Part shown: positions 26,061 to 38,700 of the stretch, in pieces
Layout of the letters: each line of letters begins with the position of its first letter
How positions within the stretch are numbered: position 1 is the first letter of the stretch
From: Torreya grandis
Taxonomy: Eukaryota > Streptophyta > Pinopsida > Cupressales > Taxaceae
Assembly (NCBI GenBank): GCA_037957365.1
Contig: JARHVA010000122.1
Span: 6,747,501-6,811,500 of the forward strand
Length of the DNA stretch: 64,000 nucleotides
Direction: 5' to 3'
Made by a program: the position numbers and the translations under genes
The notes under the pieces: model-generated
What the model was told of the DNA's origin: nothing
What the model saw: only the letters and a program-made list of their open reading frames with translations
The model's database searches: none

Positions 26061-28143
26061 TGAGAACATTAATTGATGTTTGGTTGTCATTTATGTCAAA
26101 AATATCTTGTGGTACTAGTGTATTAGTGACAAAGTGATCAGATTGATAGCTTAGAGATATATGACACATTTACAAGTTTGTAAGGACAAATAAGAAGTTT
26201 GGAGGCATCCATAGATGTCTTGGTGAAATTATGGTGTGTCACTTGATCATTTGGAATGATAAACTTGTATCTTATATCTTGAGAGAAGCCAAACTATCAT
26301 TGCACGTCATGCAAATATTAATGAACTAGCAAGTTTGTGCATTAATTTTTGGTACTCAAAAAGTCAATAGAGGTTAAAGGATTTCATGGAGATGTTGTCT
26401 ATAGTGCCAAGAAGGTACCCTAAATATTTGGAATCTTGAAGTGTTTTCTTTCTCAAGTTGTAAACCTTCAAAGTTTCTCTTATAGACTATGATGGGACAG
26501 AGACTATCAAGTTTAACTTCATTTAATTCTAAGGTCACAAGTTAGTAGATCTAATAGTGAGAATTCATCATCCAGATCTTGATCCAATGTTGCACATGAA
26601 GTAAAATTATCAAAGGTTCCTGAGATTAAATGCACTTGTCACAAGTGTCTCTATCTCATTAATCTGATAGAAGATAAACAATTTATGAGTGTTCATATTG
26701 ACAGAGATCAAAGGTGTGGGTTGAGTCAAAGAGTCAAATGTGTATAAGGCACATAGAGCTTCAAAGTGGCACAATCATGGGAGATATGATATAATATCAA
26801 TGGTGAGGTCACAAGTTAAATTTAAGGATACTTAGAGGAGAGATGGTGCATATTTTTCCATAGTTGTTAGGGAGTACAAGATGAGGTTAAAGTACTTGAT
26901 GTTTAAGATTTGCTATAACTATTGGAATTTGAATATTTAAATTCATGAGGGAAAATTAATACACAAGTTTTGAGATATATATTTTGATCTATGATGAATT
27001 TCTTGATGCATCAAAAAGAAAAATTGTAGAGGAGTTCAAGGAACATCTAGAGAATCTATTTAAAATGTCTAAATGTTTGTATAATCAAAGTTATGAAACT
27101 TAAAATTTGATTATTTGTTAATTCATGGTGCTACTATGTACAAATTATTGTTTAAGAAATTTATGATGTCATAAGTGTTGTATGGAGTGTTTTGGTGGGA
27201 GTTATCAATTGAAGATGTCATAAGTGTTGTATGGAGTGGACCCATATAGTTTCAAGTGATCCTATGTTCTTAATTTGCTTGACGAAGTGATAAATGGGTG
27301 AATAGGTCTCCATGAGACCTATAAGGGATACTAAGGCCTAATTGAAATGCATAGATACTTAGGTGTGACCCATAGATTCTATGGCCAACCTGTGACAATG
27401 TTTTTGAGATATGTCTTAGCATGATAGATGTTTTAAGGGTTAAATAAAGTCTTATGGCTGACCATGAAGTTTCTATTCATGAAGACTCTATAAATAGTGG
27501 AGACCAAAAGAATGGTTTCTAGACTTACATGTGCATGTGTTGAGAGAGCAGAGGATAGAGATGAAGGAAATAAATCATAGGGAGTGTGCTTAGTGGATGG
27601 AATAACATACAAAGTAGTTTGAGGATGAACAAATAAGACTAGAAAGATCCAAAAGGGGTATTTAGATGTATTACTTGTATGAACAAATTTGATTGTGTGT
27701 GATGAGTTGATAGAGAGGTGTTAAATTTTTTTCTCTAATTAGATTGATCTAAAATTAGAGTTTTAGATTTATTGATTTCATAAGGTGTTGTGTGGGTGCT
27801 CAACATCTAAAACAAATGGGCGATTATTCATATGTAGGGGTGGGTGTTCTTTGTGAAGTGAGTGCTTCAATAAAAGGTATCTTTTTTGTAATCATCTTAT
27901 AGGATAAGTATTCCATGTGTTTTTAGGATTGAGAATGGGTTTTATTACTCAAGAGGGTTTCCCACATAGATCTTGTGTTATGTGTGTGATTTTACATCAT
28001 CTTTCTTATTTATTGTTATGATCATCTTGTATACTTTATAAATTATTGTGGTCATTGATTAAGAGTTTTAAAGGATTAAAATTTAAGTTTGAAATATCTT
28101 GCATCAAGAATATACACCCCTCTCAGTGATTATACATCTAAAA
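26061..28143 (+). repeat. Element A 5' LTR
   Basis: Aligns end to end with 31733-33812. Shared blocks include TTGATGTTTGGTT at the start, CTATAAATA in the promoter, and GTTATGTGTGTGAT near the end. It has a 25-bp direct duplication (27165-27189 and 27214-27238, 49 bp apart) that the other LTR lacks. An AATAAA at 27869-27874 could serve polyadenylation. Confidence 0.85.
27489..27497 (+). promoter_or_regulatory. TATA box in element A 5' LTR
   Basis: TATAAATAG, in the same sequence setting (GACTC before, GTG after) as in the other A and B LTRs. It lies about 650 bases before the LTR end. It is the likely core promoter driving the element's transcript. Confidence 0.7.
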
Positions 28144-28145
28144 AT

Positions 28146-28159
28146 TGGTATTAAAGCAG
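28146..28159 (+). other. Primer-binding site of element A
   Basis: TGGTATTAAAGCAGG lies just inside the 5' LTR. It is a decayed form of TGGTATCAGAGC, the initiator-methionine tRNA primer site used by most plant copia elements. Confidence 0.75.
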
Positions 28160-28206
28160 GACCTGCATTGAAAGTTTAACCACTTGAAGGTCATCTAAGG
28201 TATAAT

Positions 28207-30938
28207 ATGGTAAGTCAATAGATGCAGGGTTTATCTACCAAGAAAACACCATTGTTCAATGGGTAAAATTATGCTTTCTAAAGTAAAAATATGAGGACAT
28301 ACATCATGTCTTTAGGGTTTGATATTTGGTAATCTATCATGGATGGTTACACTACACCAACTACACCTCTAACTAGTGTTGTCAACAAAAAGTTGAGTGA
28401 GAATAATTATAAAGCTATGAATGGTATCATTTATGGTCTATCCAAGGTTGAGTTCACAAAAGTGATCCATTTTAATTCTACCAAGGAAATTTGGGTCAAA
28501 TTATAGACTATCTATGAATGAGACTCTAAGGTAAAACTAACTAATTTATAGACCTACCAAAGGAAATTTAAAGGTCTCAAAATGAAGGAAGAAGAAACTA
28601 TGGCATCCTATATTATAATGTTTGATGAGGTAGTAAACATGATTAGAGTTCTTGGAGAGGTGATTGATGAAGCTACTGTAGTCTACAAGGTATTAAGGAC
28701 ACTTACTCTCAAGTTTGATTCGAAAATTTCTACTATAGAAGAAAGTCATGATCTCACTCAATTGAATATGGATGAAATGCATAGCATCCTTACTACCTAT
28801 GAGATGAGATTTGATGAGGACATGCCTCCTAAGAAGGAAGAATCCTTCAATGTGATTAGGGAGATAAATTCTAAGAAGAAAAAACTAAGTCTTAAAGATT
28901 TTGATCTTAATGAAGATCAACTTGAAGCCATGATTGCAAGAAAATTGAATGTAGGATCATGTATGTATGAAGGAAAAATTCTTTTCAAAATTTTTTCATG
29001 TGGTAAAGTATGTAATTTTATAGCTATATATCCAAATGGAGATAATGTTGAACACAAATAAGCTTATAAATAATCTCATGAGGATAAACACAAGAAATTT
29101 GAGGGTCTTATAAAGTATAAAAAGTTATTCAATAATAAAAAAGGAAAGAAGGAATCATACAGAGGTAGTAAGAGCCTTTACCATGAAGAAGATAGTAACC
29201 CATCTAAGAACAAGAAGTAAACACATCTGATAGTGATCATTATTTTCATAATGAGGACATGGAGACATTGTTCATGGATCTTAATGATGCTGAAGGTGAA
29301 TGTTATTTAAGCAGAGATTTATTTAGTGGAGATGGCTCAAAGGAAGAAGATGAGAAAGTCACTCTTGAAGATAAATATCTAGATACTATGGAAGAAATGA
29401 ATATATTACAAAGAAAGAATATAAACTAAGATTCCTTGATCAAATCCTATGAGGAAAAAATTATAATTTTTGAAGGAAGGTTAAGTAATGAATTTAAGGA
29501 GAATGATGTGATCACACAACAACTTGAAAATCAGATTTGTACTCTTAATGAAGAAGTAAAGAATAAGTATGAAGAGTGTATCATGTATCAATCAAAGATA
29601 GAGTCTTTGTAGATGAAACTAAATCAATATATGAGCAAAGATATAGTTGATGATTTAGATGATAAGGATGAATTAATGAATGTTATTGAATATCTAATTA
29701 TTGAGAAGAAAAAGAACAAGAAGATGATGTCAAAAATCAAGGACTATGAAGAGCATCTCAATAGTCAATTATAAACTATATCTACAAGCCTAAAAATTGA
29801 AGAACATGAATATATTGTCAAGCATCTCAATAGTCAATTAAAAATTATGTCTATAAGCCTAAAATCCAAAGAAGATGAGTGCTTAAGGTTATTGATTAAT
29901 ATTGAGTAATTAAAAGATAAGTTAGACAAGACATATTGTAAGGTGAAGTTGTTTGTGAAGTTTGAAAAGAGATCAAATGATATCTATAATATTTTGAATG
30001 GTTAAAAGCATGCAAGTGATATAACTAGTCTTGGATAAAAGGAAGAACAAAAACATGTAACTCAAGAAAAAATAAAAGTTAATATGAACAAGGACAATCA
30101 AACTTTGAAGATAAATCATCAATCAAAGAATAAAGGTGTTGGTAGAATAAAAATAAATCAAATTAGATAACTAAATGTTATGAGGTATGCAAATTTTAAT
30201 GGTCATTATTACTCCTAAAATCAATTTCATCATAGGTCAAAAGACTGTAAAATATCTTGAAGAAATGAATTTGAATGGAACTATGAGAAAGAAAATGGAA
30301 ATCATGAAGAACATCATCACTCAAGATAATCAATAGATTCACAAGGAAAGAATGACATCTTTTGCTTCAAGTGTCAAGGATTTGGTCATATTAGAAAGTT
30401 TTGTCATATCTTCATCATGAGACCAAATGATCAGGTACATAAATGAATTCATGAAATTCCAAGGAATCATAATATGTCACAATTATAAGGTATGTACAAT
30501 CTCAGAATACTCATTTGTTTCAAATGTCATGAGAGAGGTCACATAACAAGTTTTTGCAAGAATGATCAGTATTTGACTTCAAATATTATCAATCCTAACA
30601 TGAAGAGGAGTAATAGTTAATGGAGGCCTGAGAAGTTAAATGAAAAATAATCTCAAAATGGATTATTTTCCATGAAAGAATAGGGAACAATTTTAATTAT
30701 GAAGGAACACGCCTTATCTTCCCAAATGGACAAGGAAAGTAGGTAGGATCCTAAGATAAAATAAAAGAATAAGGTTGAGAAATCATTTAAAGATAATTTG
30801 AAGATGAGGAAAGACTACAAGTCAAGTGAGAGTATGGAGATATGGGAATATCCTAAGGTTTGGAATCTTTAGTCACTTTATGACAGGTGGGTGTCTCTAC
30901 CTAATCTTCTTAGGAGACATTTTTTAATATGGAAGTAA
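28207..30938 (+). pseudogene. Copia-type gag (UBN2-like) with coiled coil and zinc knuckles, element A
   Basis: The start is set by comparison with the copy at 56806. The N-terminal part reads MRTYIMSLGFDIW and MNGIIYGLSKVEFTKVIHF with stops. The open frame at 28582-29061 reads MASYIIMFDEVVNMIRVLGE and HSILTTYEMRFDED, the gag-polypeptide domain of copia elements. A damaged first knuckle (FSCGKVCNFIAIYP) follows. An acidic stretch and a long coiled coil come next (29400-29980), with an in-frame 23-codon duplication at 29752-29888. Two clear knuckles appear: CFKCQGFGHIRKFC (near 30363) and CFKCHERGHITSFC (near 30507). The frame ends in a WEYP then VSLPNLLRRH block. Several nonsense codons and probable frameshifts disable it. 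Confidence 0.8.
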
Positions 30939-31717
30939 TTATGTGTGCTCTAGGTAATGATCAAAGTGAAAATTAGTACAAATCTTGAAGATATAGGGTA
31001 AGTGGGAAATTGTGAAAGATAAGCTTATAGATGGACTTTGAGAAGGATAAATCAATTTGGATGTTGGTTCAAGAGTTTGATCAATAAAAGAAAAGGTTAA
31101 TTAATTAAAGGTGAAAAATATCATTTGAAGATGTGTTTGGCTAAGGGGGAGCTAACTTAGTTGGCTTGAGTGGATTGAAGAAGATGTGCATGATTTAAGG
31201 GGGAACATATGTGAAGATGCTTCAGTCATGATAGAAGTGTTAAAATGTTTGTTATAGTTGTGAATTCAAAAAGATTGACATGATGACTTGATTAAACCAA
31301 GTCATGTATTTTGACAAAGTATTGAATCTTCATGCATGATTAAAGAGAGATTGTGAGTTTTTTATTTAGAAAGGTCCAAGGATAAAAAAATCCCAAGTTC
31401 AGATTGATATATGTCAAATAACAGATGACATGAGATGTAACATGATGTTAGGAGGAGATTTCTAAGCTCTATGAACAATTTTTTAGGTCCAAGGATCAGA
31501 GAAGTCCAAGTTTAGATTGTTGCATGTCAAAGAGGGAGAAATTGATTCATATGCTATAAAGTATGTAAGTATCCTGAGCATCTTAAATAGTATTTGAATG
31601 CATACATAATGTTGAGGAAGAGACCCTTTGTCATTAATGTCAAAGGGGGAGAAATATCAAAATGAAGAAGTTCAAATGAGTAATAAGTCATTTTGAGGGT
31701 GTTTTTCCATCAATGAC
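30939..31717 (+). other. Element A 3' non-coding interior
   Basis: No coding frame. It contains several purine tracts of the form AAGGGGGA (31143, 31199, 31644) and AAGAGGGAGA (31532), besides the one adjoining the LTR. One of them sits in an inverted repeat, CCCTTTG (31624-31630) with CAAAGGG (31641-31647). Confidence 0.6.
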
Positions 31718-31729
31718 AAAGGGGGAGAT
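31718..31729 (+). other. Polypurine tract of element A
   Basis: AAAGGGGGAGA directly before the 3' LTR. This is the normal primer for plus-strand DNA synthesis in LTR elements. Confidence 0.8.
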
Positions 31730-31732
31730 TAT

Positions 31733-33812
31733 TGATCATAATCATTGATGTTTGGTTATCATTGATGTCAAAGAGAGCTTGTGGTACTAGTGCACTAATG
31801 ACAAAGTGAAAGATTGATAGCTTTGAGGGATATGACATATTTATAGGTCTATAAGGATAAAGAAGAAGTTGTAAGGCATCCATAGATGTCTTAGTGAAGT
31901 TTTGGTGTGTCACTTGATCATTTGGAATGAGAAACTTACATATTATAGATTCAAAGAATCCAGAACATCACTACACATCATGCAGATATGAATGAACTAG
32001 AAAGTTTGTGCATTTATTTTAGGTACTCAAAAATTCAACCAAGATCAAAGGATTTCATGGAGATGTTGTTTATAGTTCCAAGAATGTACTCTAAATATTT
32101 AGAATCTTGAAGTGTTTTATTGCTCAAGTTATAAACCTTCAAAGTTGCTCTTGTAGAATGTGATGGGCTAGAGACTATCAAGTTTAACTTTGTTGAAGTC
32201 TGAGGCCACTAGTCAGTAGATATGATGGTGAGCATTCATCATTTAGATCTTGATCCAATGGTGCACATGAAGTCAAATTGTCAAAGATTCCTAAAATTAA
32301 ATGAACATGTGACAAGTGTCTCTATCTTATTAATCTAATAGAAGATAAATGGTCCACGGGTGTTCATACTAATAGATATCAATAGTGTGGGTTGAGTCAA
32401 AGATTCAAATGTGTAGAAGGCATGCAGAGCTACCAAGTGGCACAATCATAGGAGCTTTGATATAAGATCAATAGTGAGCATTATAAGATAAAGTCCAAGC
32501 TACTCAAAGGAGATCAATAGTGCATATTTGTACATATTTTCCAAGGAGCATGAGATGAGGTTAAAGTGATCGATGTTTAACATTTGCTCAGTGACCATTG
32601 GAATTTGAATATTCAAATTCATGAGGGACAACTAGTGCATAGTTTTTGAGCTATATCTTTTGATCTAGGATGAATTTCTTGATGCATTAAAAATAAAAAT
32701 TGTAGAGGACTTCAAGTCACATCTAGATAATCTAGTTATAAGGTCTGAATGATTGTATAATCAAATTTATGGAAATTAAAATTTGACTATTTATTCATTT
32801 ATGGTGCTACTATGTATAGAATATTGTTCAAGTAATTTTTGCTTTAGCAAAAGAGTGTTTTGGCAGGAGTTATCACCTAAATATGTCATAAGGATTATAT
32901 GGAGTGGACCCATATATTTTAAAGTGATCATATGTTCTTATTTCTCTTGATGAAGTGATAAATAGGATAATAGGTCTCCATGAGACCTATAAGGGATACT
33001 AAGTCCTAATTGAAATGTGTATCTACTTAAGTGTGACCCATAAATGCTATGACCAGCATATGAAAATGTATTTGAGTTATGTCTTAGCATGATAGATGTC
33101 TTAAGGTTTAAGGAAAGTCTTATGGTTAACTAAGAAGTTGATATTCATGAAGACTCTATAAATATTGAAGACCAAGGTAATGTTTTCTAGACTTGCATGT
33201 CCATGTGTTGAGAGAGTAGAAGATAGAGACAAAGGAAAGAGATCAGAGGGAGTGTGATTAGTGGATGAATTTAATTATAAATAAGTTTCAGGATGAATGA
33301 ATAAGACTAGAAAGATCCAAAATGGGTATTTGGATGAATTGCTTATATGATCAAGTTTGAGTGTATGTGATGAGTTGATGGAGAGGTGTTAAACATTATT
33401 TTTCCAAGTAGATTGATCTACAATCAGATTTATAGAATTATTGATTTGATAAGGTTTTGTGTGGGTGCTCAACATCTAGAACAAGTGGGTGTTTATTCAT
33501 ACTTAGGGTTAGGTGCTCCTTGTGAAGTGGGTGCTTCACTAAAAGGTCTCTTATTTTTAATCATCATATAGTACAAGTAGTCTATGTGTTTGTAGGATTG
33601 AGAGTGGGTTTTATTCCCCAAGAGGGTTTTCCATGTAGATCTTGTGTTATGTGTGTGATCTTGCATCATCTTGGTTATTCATTGTTATGAACATCTTTTA
33701 TGCTTTATGAATGCTTGTGGTAATTGATTAAGAGTTTGAAACAATTACAATTGAAGTTTGAAATATATTGCATCACTGATTCACTCCCCCCTTAGTTATT
33801 GTAACTCCAATA
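31733..33812 (+). repeat. Element A 3' LTR
   Basis: The partner of 26061-28143, with a TG start directly after the purine tract. The TATA box (TATAAATATT) is at 33157, at the same distance from the LTR end as in the 5' copy. The two copies differ at many sites, so the insertion is old. Confidence 0.85.
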
Positions 33813-36800
33813 ATAATTATCATATGTAATTACCTATTTCACCTTTGGTTTGTACATGGATGTTTTAGACTTAATTGATTTATGAAAATGTTGGATTTGA
33901 TGTGAATCAGATATAGGGATGGTTTGATCTAGGATAGTTATGGTGTGGTGAGGATTAAGGTCATAACCTCAGTTGAGGATGGAAGATAACTAATCATGAT
34001 TAAAAGTAAATCATTAGAATACCCCATTTTTCACATTAATGGTTGTGGATTCATTAGATTCACCCTCTATTTTAATTTTTCCATTATCAATTAAGTTTTG
34101 GATATAATCTCTGAAAGGGTGACATCTATTAATAGAATGCTTAGTGAATCTATGGTATATAAAAAATCATTTTGATTGATACCATGAGGGAGTGAATTTG
34201 GACAAATATAGAGGTATTTTTTTGGGTGGAAAATCATGCCTAATGACCTGAGTTACCAAAATAGGGATTCCATGAATATTGGGAGAGGGGTGTTTTTCTT
34301 GTTTATAGTATTAGATGTCGAAGTGTTGGACTTAGGAGTGAAATATCATGATGGTGATGTTAAGATATTGGGGGATGGTGGTGTGGGTGATTGTTTAGTA
34401 TATAAAAATAAATTATAAGATGTTGAAAAGATAGGTTTCCCTTTACTAGTAGGACTGGTAGATGGAAGATTCAACTATGGATAAGTATGAAATGGAGGTA
34501 AGGTTAGCTAAATGGGGTTAAGACCTTTGGGAAGTTAGTCACCCATCTCAAGGATCCTCAAGAGGACTTAATATTTATTTTCAATAATATAATTATTAAA
34601 CAAGGTAATATTTGGAATAAGAATGTCATGACTAGGATTAGGACTAGTAAATGAGGGACTGTAATAAGATTGGTGGTCATAAAAATTGGATGGGGATGAG
34701 AGTTGATGGGGAATTTTTTTTGTAGGTGACTTTAGGCTTAATGGTTTAAAATAATAAATAAGGTGGTAACCCATCTCCAATAGATATAAAAGGAGCTCAT
34801 CCTTATTGGAAAAGATATATTCATTAAATAGGGAAAATTTATCACTCATATATTAAGGGATGGCATGACTATGATTACGATGAATGGAAAAAGGGTTTGA
34901 GAATGGTGGGATACCATGGGAGATAGATATAGATGGTATTTTTGATGGTTAATGATGTTTTACATTGGTTTAGTCTTGATGGGATTGAGGTTGAAAGGTA
35001 GGTGAGCACCCATTTTTAGGGACTACAAAAAGATCTCATCTTTATTGGTGAATATGTATTGTTCTACCAGGACTGGATCCAAATCCATTTGAGTGAATGA
35101 TGAATGAAAGATACAAAAATAATAAAAATGGAATGGTGTGAAGGTAGACTAGGGATTATATATATTTGGTCCTTCAACAAAGTAAATTTTAATGACTAAG
35201 CTAGTACGACAAGTGATGGTGAAAATAATATAGACTAGATGGATTAAGATATAAGACTAGGATCATATTTCAAACTAATAGTATGATAGGTGTTAAAATT
35301 TTATTGAAAAATCTTAATTTTAAAGCTATAAAAAGGATGGGTATTTGAATAGTGCCTAGATTCTAACTAGTAGGATGATAATTAGATGGGTGCTAGTTAC
35401 GAATAGGAAGATGACTAGATTAAAGATTACTAGATTGATGATGATTAGATGCTACATTGAAATTGATAAAGTGACAAGTTGTTAATAGGTATTGAATGAG
35501 TATGAAATCTAAAAAAGTGATGGAGGATAGAAAAATGAAAGTGGATTAGAGTAATAGGATGATATATAAAGACAACAAAAGTATTGACTTAAGCCTTAGA
35601 CTGATTTGATCAAGGTGGGATGGATATAAGATTATGTGATGAAAAGTAGATGAGATTAAGTGTGGTGAAGATTAGGGGTAAGATTAATTATAGGGGTAAG
35701 GTTTGGAAAAGTGTACCACCTAAAATCTAACTAGATGTGTTGTAAGACCAAGTAGGATGGGATTTGTCTAGACAGGGTAAGTCTAGATGAGGTTGAAGGA
35801 TAATGATATGATAAAGAAATATGAGGATGTTATGACAAAAATAAACTAGGATATGTAAAAGATTCAGGATCTACAAGATATGATGAAGGATGAAGTCGAT
35901 AAGGATGTATAATATGATTATGAATGTATAAGGTAATATGACATGGATAATAATATACAAGATGATGATACATAAAGCCTAGATAGTCATGTATAGGTTT
36001 CAGTAAAATGCTAACTCAACTCACAAACAACACTGGTCCAACATGACACACACCAAATAAAGAAAACCATAAACTTAATGCTAGTAAACTAATTTTTGTT
36101 GTATAACTCAATGACTAAATTATCTAAAAATTTCATAGGTGAGTCCATAGGTTGGTGACCCATTATGAAATCTCTCAAACCCTCTCAACCCTATTTTCAC
36201 ATGATAATTAGTTGGGAGATGATACTGACTTTATAAGTAAGTCTCTTATTATGTTTTCAAGGTCCTAAGTTAGGATATATATACTTTATATGGTATTCCC
36301 CAATATATACAAGGTATAATGGGGACCAAGTCTATGCACGATGTTGTCTAATGCCTGGTTTAGAAAATGAACTCTTCTCCTTCATGGAAGACTTGTATGG
36401 GGTCAAACACTTAGCCAAATGATAGTTGTCCTTAATATTTATACTCTGCTAGAATATAGAGTGTGTATTAGTGTGTGGTGGTGATATCCATAATCACTAT
36501 TCCCCTAATACTATGACAAGTGCATGGGTATGAATTCCACATCATGTTACCACTAAAATTAAAAATGAGAAGGTTTATTAGTGTTGTTTATCCTCTAAGA
36601 CTCACTGCTAGGATACATGGAGGAGAGCATACAACATTATATCCCTTAGGTGACACAAAAGTAGAAAATATTTATGAATCAAGTTAATTAAGTGTGATAT
36701 ATAAAAATATATATACAAGATGATTTTTAAAATACAAAAAATCTTTAAAAGGCATCCTACAAAGTAAGTGATCAATAGTTTCAATTTGGAAATCTTGAGG

Positions 36801-37364
36801 GACAACCTACAAGATAAGACATTAGACAAAAATATGACATGTAAGAGAAGATGTTAGACAAAAATATGGCCTACAAGAGAAGATGATATCAAGATAAAAT
36901 TACTAATAGATTTACCCCTATAAGAAACAAAAGGTTAGTCTAATAATCCTTAATAAAAACACTAAAAAAAAAATCATGATTTTTCACTATAATGTTTTTA
37001 GGATGAGGTGCCATGATGCAAGGATTTGGGGGTAAAATCCCCCAGTGGGTTTAATGGGTAGTGCCCCTTATAGGATTAAAAAGAAGTTCCAAACACAATT
37101 AGTACTTGAAAAACCCTTAGAATGACTCAAATTTCACTAAAAGTAATCCTAAAAATACACTCAAGAAAGGATAAGTTGAAGGCAAACATTGAATGAAAAA
37201 TTGTTAATGTATTGATCTAAATCATAGATACATAGTTAATTATATAAAAAAATCTTCTAGAGAAGCAATACTGTAATTAATAGTTCAAAACTACAACTTA
37301 GGATATGCAATTTTATAGACAATTAGGATGATAGTGATCATATAGTCAGGTAAAACCACTTATG
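33813..37364. other. Old transposon sequence flanking element A (element G and unresolved)
   Basis: Contains the gag knuckle of a minus-strand gypsy element at 34020-34166 and, upstream on the same strand, an open stretch rich in Ser and Pro (34568-34849). Nothing else is recognisable up to the B1 insertion site. The five bases 37360-37364 (TTATG) are the left target duplication of B1. Confidence 0.45.
34020..34166 (-). pseudogene. Gypsy gag C-terminus with Tat-type knuckle (element G)
   Basis: One minus-strand frame reads IYHRFTKHSINRCHPFRDYI, then QNLIDNGKIKIEGES. It matches the Tat-type C-x-YHR-x2-GHST-x2-C-x2-LRDYIQ-x-LID-x-GKI block, with the first Cys and the Gly lost. It is open for about 48 codons. 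Downstream on this strand the frame runs into the element A insertion. The other side (26010-25840) has an open frame on the same strand, so A probably split this gene. Confidence 0.6.
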
Positions 37365-37710
37365 TGCTGAAGAGTTATCAATGATGTCATGGTGATGTCA
37401 TGAAGGTGTCCTAGTGAGTGGATGAAGTGCCTTGATAGTCTATGTGATAGTGACAAAGTGTAAAATGTGTTTGTCCTAGTATGCTTAAAGTATAATTGGT
37501 TGATCTTTTGTTTTGGCATGGTTAGAGATGTTTAGGGATGAGTATAGAGTATTGAGCATATATAGGAGGTCCCTAATATGTTTTATAAGCTTTGAGTTCT
37601 TGTGTACATAATTATAATTCATCTGGTTATCCATAGTTTTCATCTAGACACTTTGAGTCCAATGACAGAAAATCTGAGTAGGTAGTTTGATAACATCACC
37701 ATTACCACAT
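37365..37710 (+). repeat. Element B1 5' LTR remnant
   Basis: Matches the first part of the LTRs starting at 40130, 43743 and 53741 (words ATGATGTCATGGTGATGTCA, AGTGGATGAAGTG, CTTGATAGTCTA). The match stops at about 37708, within CCACATGG, where the sequence jumps to the gag interior. A 3- to 4-base microhomology (CATG/ATGG) lies at the junction. Confidence 0.85.
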
Positions 37711-38700
37711 GGTCATTATTATACATGTAATAATTATGGTCATAGAGCTAAGGAATATAGAATGGAGTCATTCAAGTATGGACATTCATGGAGATGTGAT
37801 AGAAGGAGTTCTTTTCCAAATATTGATCATAGTTCAAATCTATCAAAAGGCATGAATGATGTTATTTGTTTTAGTTGGCATAAATGTGGACATATTACTA
37901 GATTATATCAAAATGGTGTTAAGAGGCCTTCAAGGTATGTCAAAGGATATAGAGCTCCTAGAAGGTATAAAAAAGGATAAAATAAAGTATGGAAACCAAA
38001 GTTAATCATTTATAATTATTCTAATCATAAGGTTGATAATAAAGTTGCTCTAGAAGGCTATGTTGTAAATCAAGATAAGCTCAATGATCAAATAGGTAAG
38101 ATGGTTGTAGAAGACAAGAAGAGTCAAACTATGGTATGGAGACCTGAGGCAATAAATACTAAGGATACTATTCCTATTATATCCAAGAGTCTTGATGAAT
38201 TTGTTTCCAATATGGAAAAGGGATCAAAAGTGAAGGAAAGTCAATATTTTTTGTTGTCATCATTTGTTAACAAGTCTGAAGTAGAGAATATGTCAACTGT
38301 CTAGATAAAAAAGGAAAATCAAAAGTTAGTTCAAATCAAGCTCAAAGAGAAATCCAAGATGTTGGTTGAAGATAGTCCTGAGGTATGTATGGATCAAAGT
38401 GAACATCCTATTATTGTTGAGCATGTATCATGCAAACAACATCATTTGTCTGTGCCTAATGATGAAGTTATAAATTGCAAAGTGAATCCTTCAAATAAAA
38501 AGGTATTTCATGAATCTATGTTGTCTCCATGTATTATTAATCTAATCATAGAAGAAAAGGATAATGTTGTAACAGATGAGGAAGTGTTTCTCCTAAGCCA
38601 AAGAAGAAGAAGACCTATAAGTATTAGATGACCAATGAGGAGAAGGAATGTGAGGAGTTATGGGAATCTCCTAGTTTCACACCATGGTAGAGCATTGTGG
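37711..38700 (+). pseudogene. B1 gag C-terminal half: knuckles and conserved tail
   Basis: One frame runs from 37687 to 38631 with only two stops (37978, 38302). It starts with degraded knuckles: CNNYGHRAKEYRM and CFSWHKCGHITRLYQ, each with some zinc ligands replaced. It then passes through a Lys-rich stretch to a tail shared with the other B copies: VEHVSCKQHHLSVPNDE, VFHESMLSPCIINLIIEEK. In another frame comes KECEELWESPSF and, near 38715, ISLPMLLRRHYY. The N-terminal UBN2-like domain and coiled coil are lost in the deletion. The tail's function is unknown to me. Confidence 0.7.

Larger units (their letters stand above)
26061..33812 (+). mobile_element. Element A: gag-only copia-type LTR retrotransposon
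   Basis: Two LTRs of about 2.08 kb (26061-28143, 31733-33812) flank a 3.6-kb interior with a primer site just inside the left LTR and a purine tract just before the right one. The interior codes only for a copia-type gag with coiled coil and knuckles. There is no protease, integrase or reverse transcriptase, and no room for them. This fits a non-autonomous element of the TR-GAG/LARD kind. The flanks are ATTAT (26056-26060) and ATAAT or, three bases on, ATTAT (33813-33820). This is a plausible 5-bp target duplication, but weak in such AT-rich DNA. Confidence 0.85.

Noticed and set aside
37021..37070. Possible primer-binding site (TGGCACCTCATCC on the minus strand)
   Set aside because: No LTR end next to it and no matching LTR pair; the match is limited to TGGCACC.
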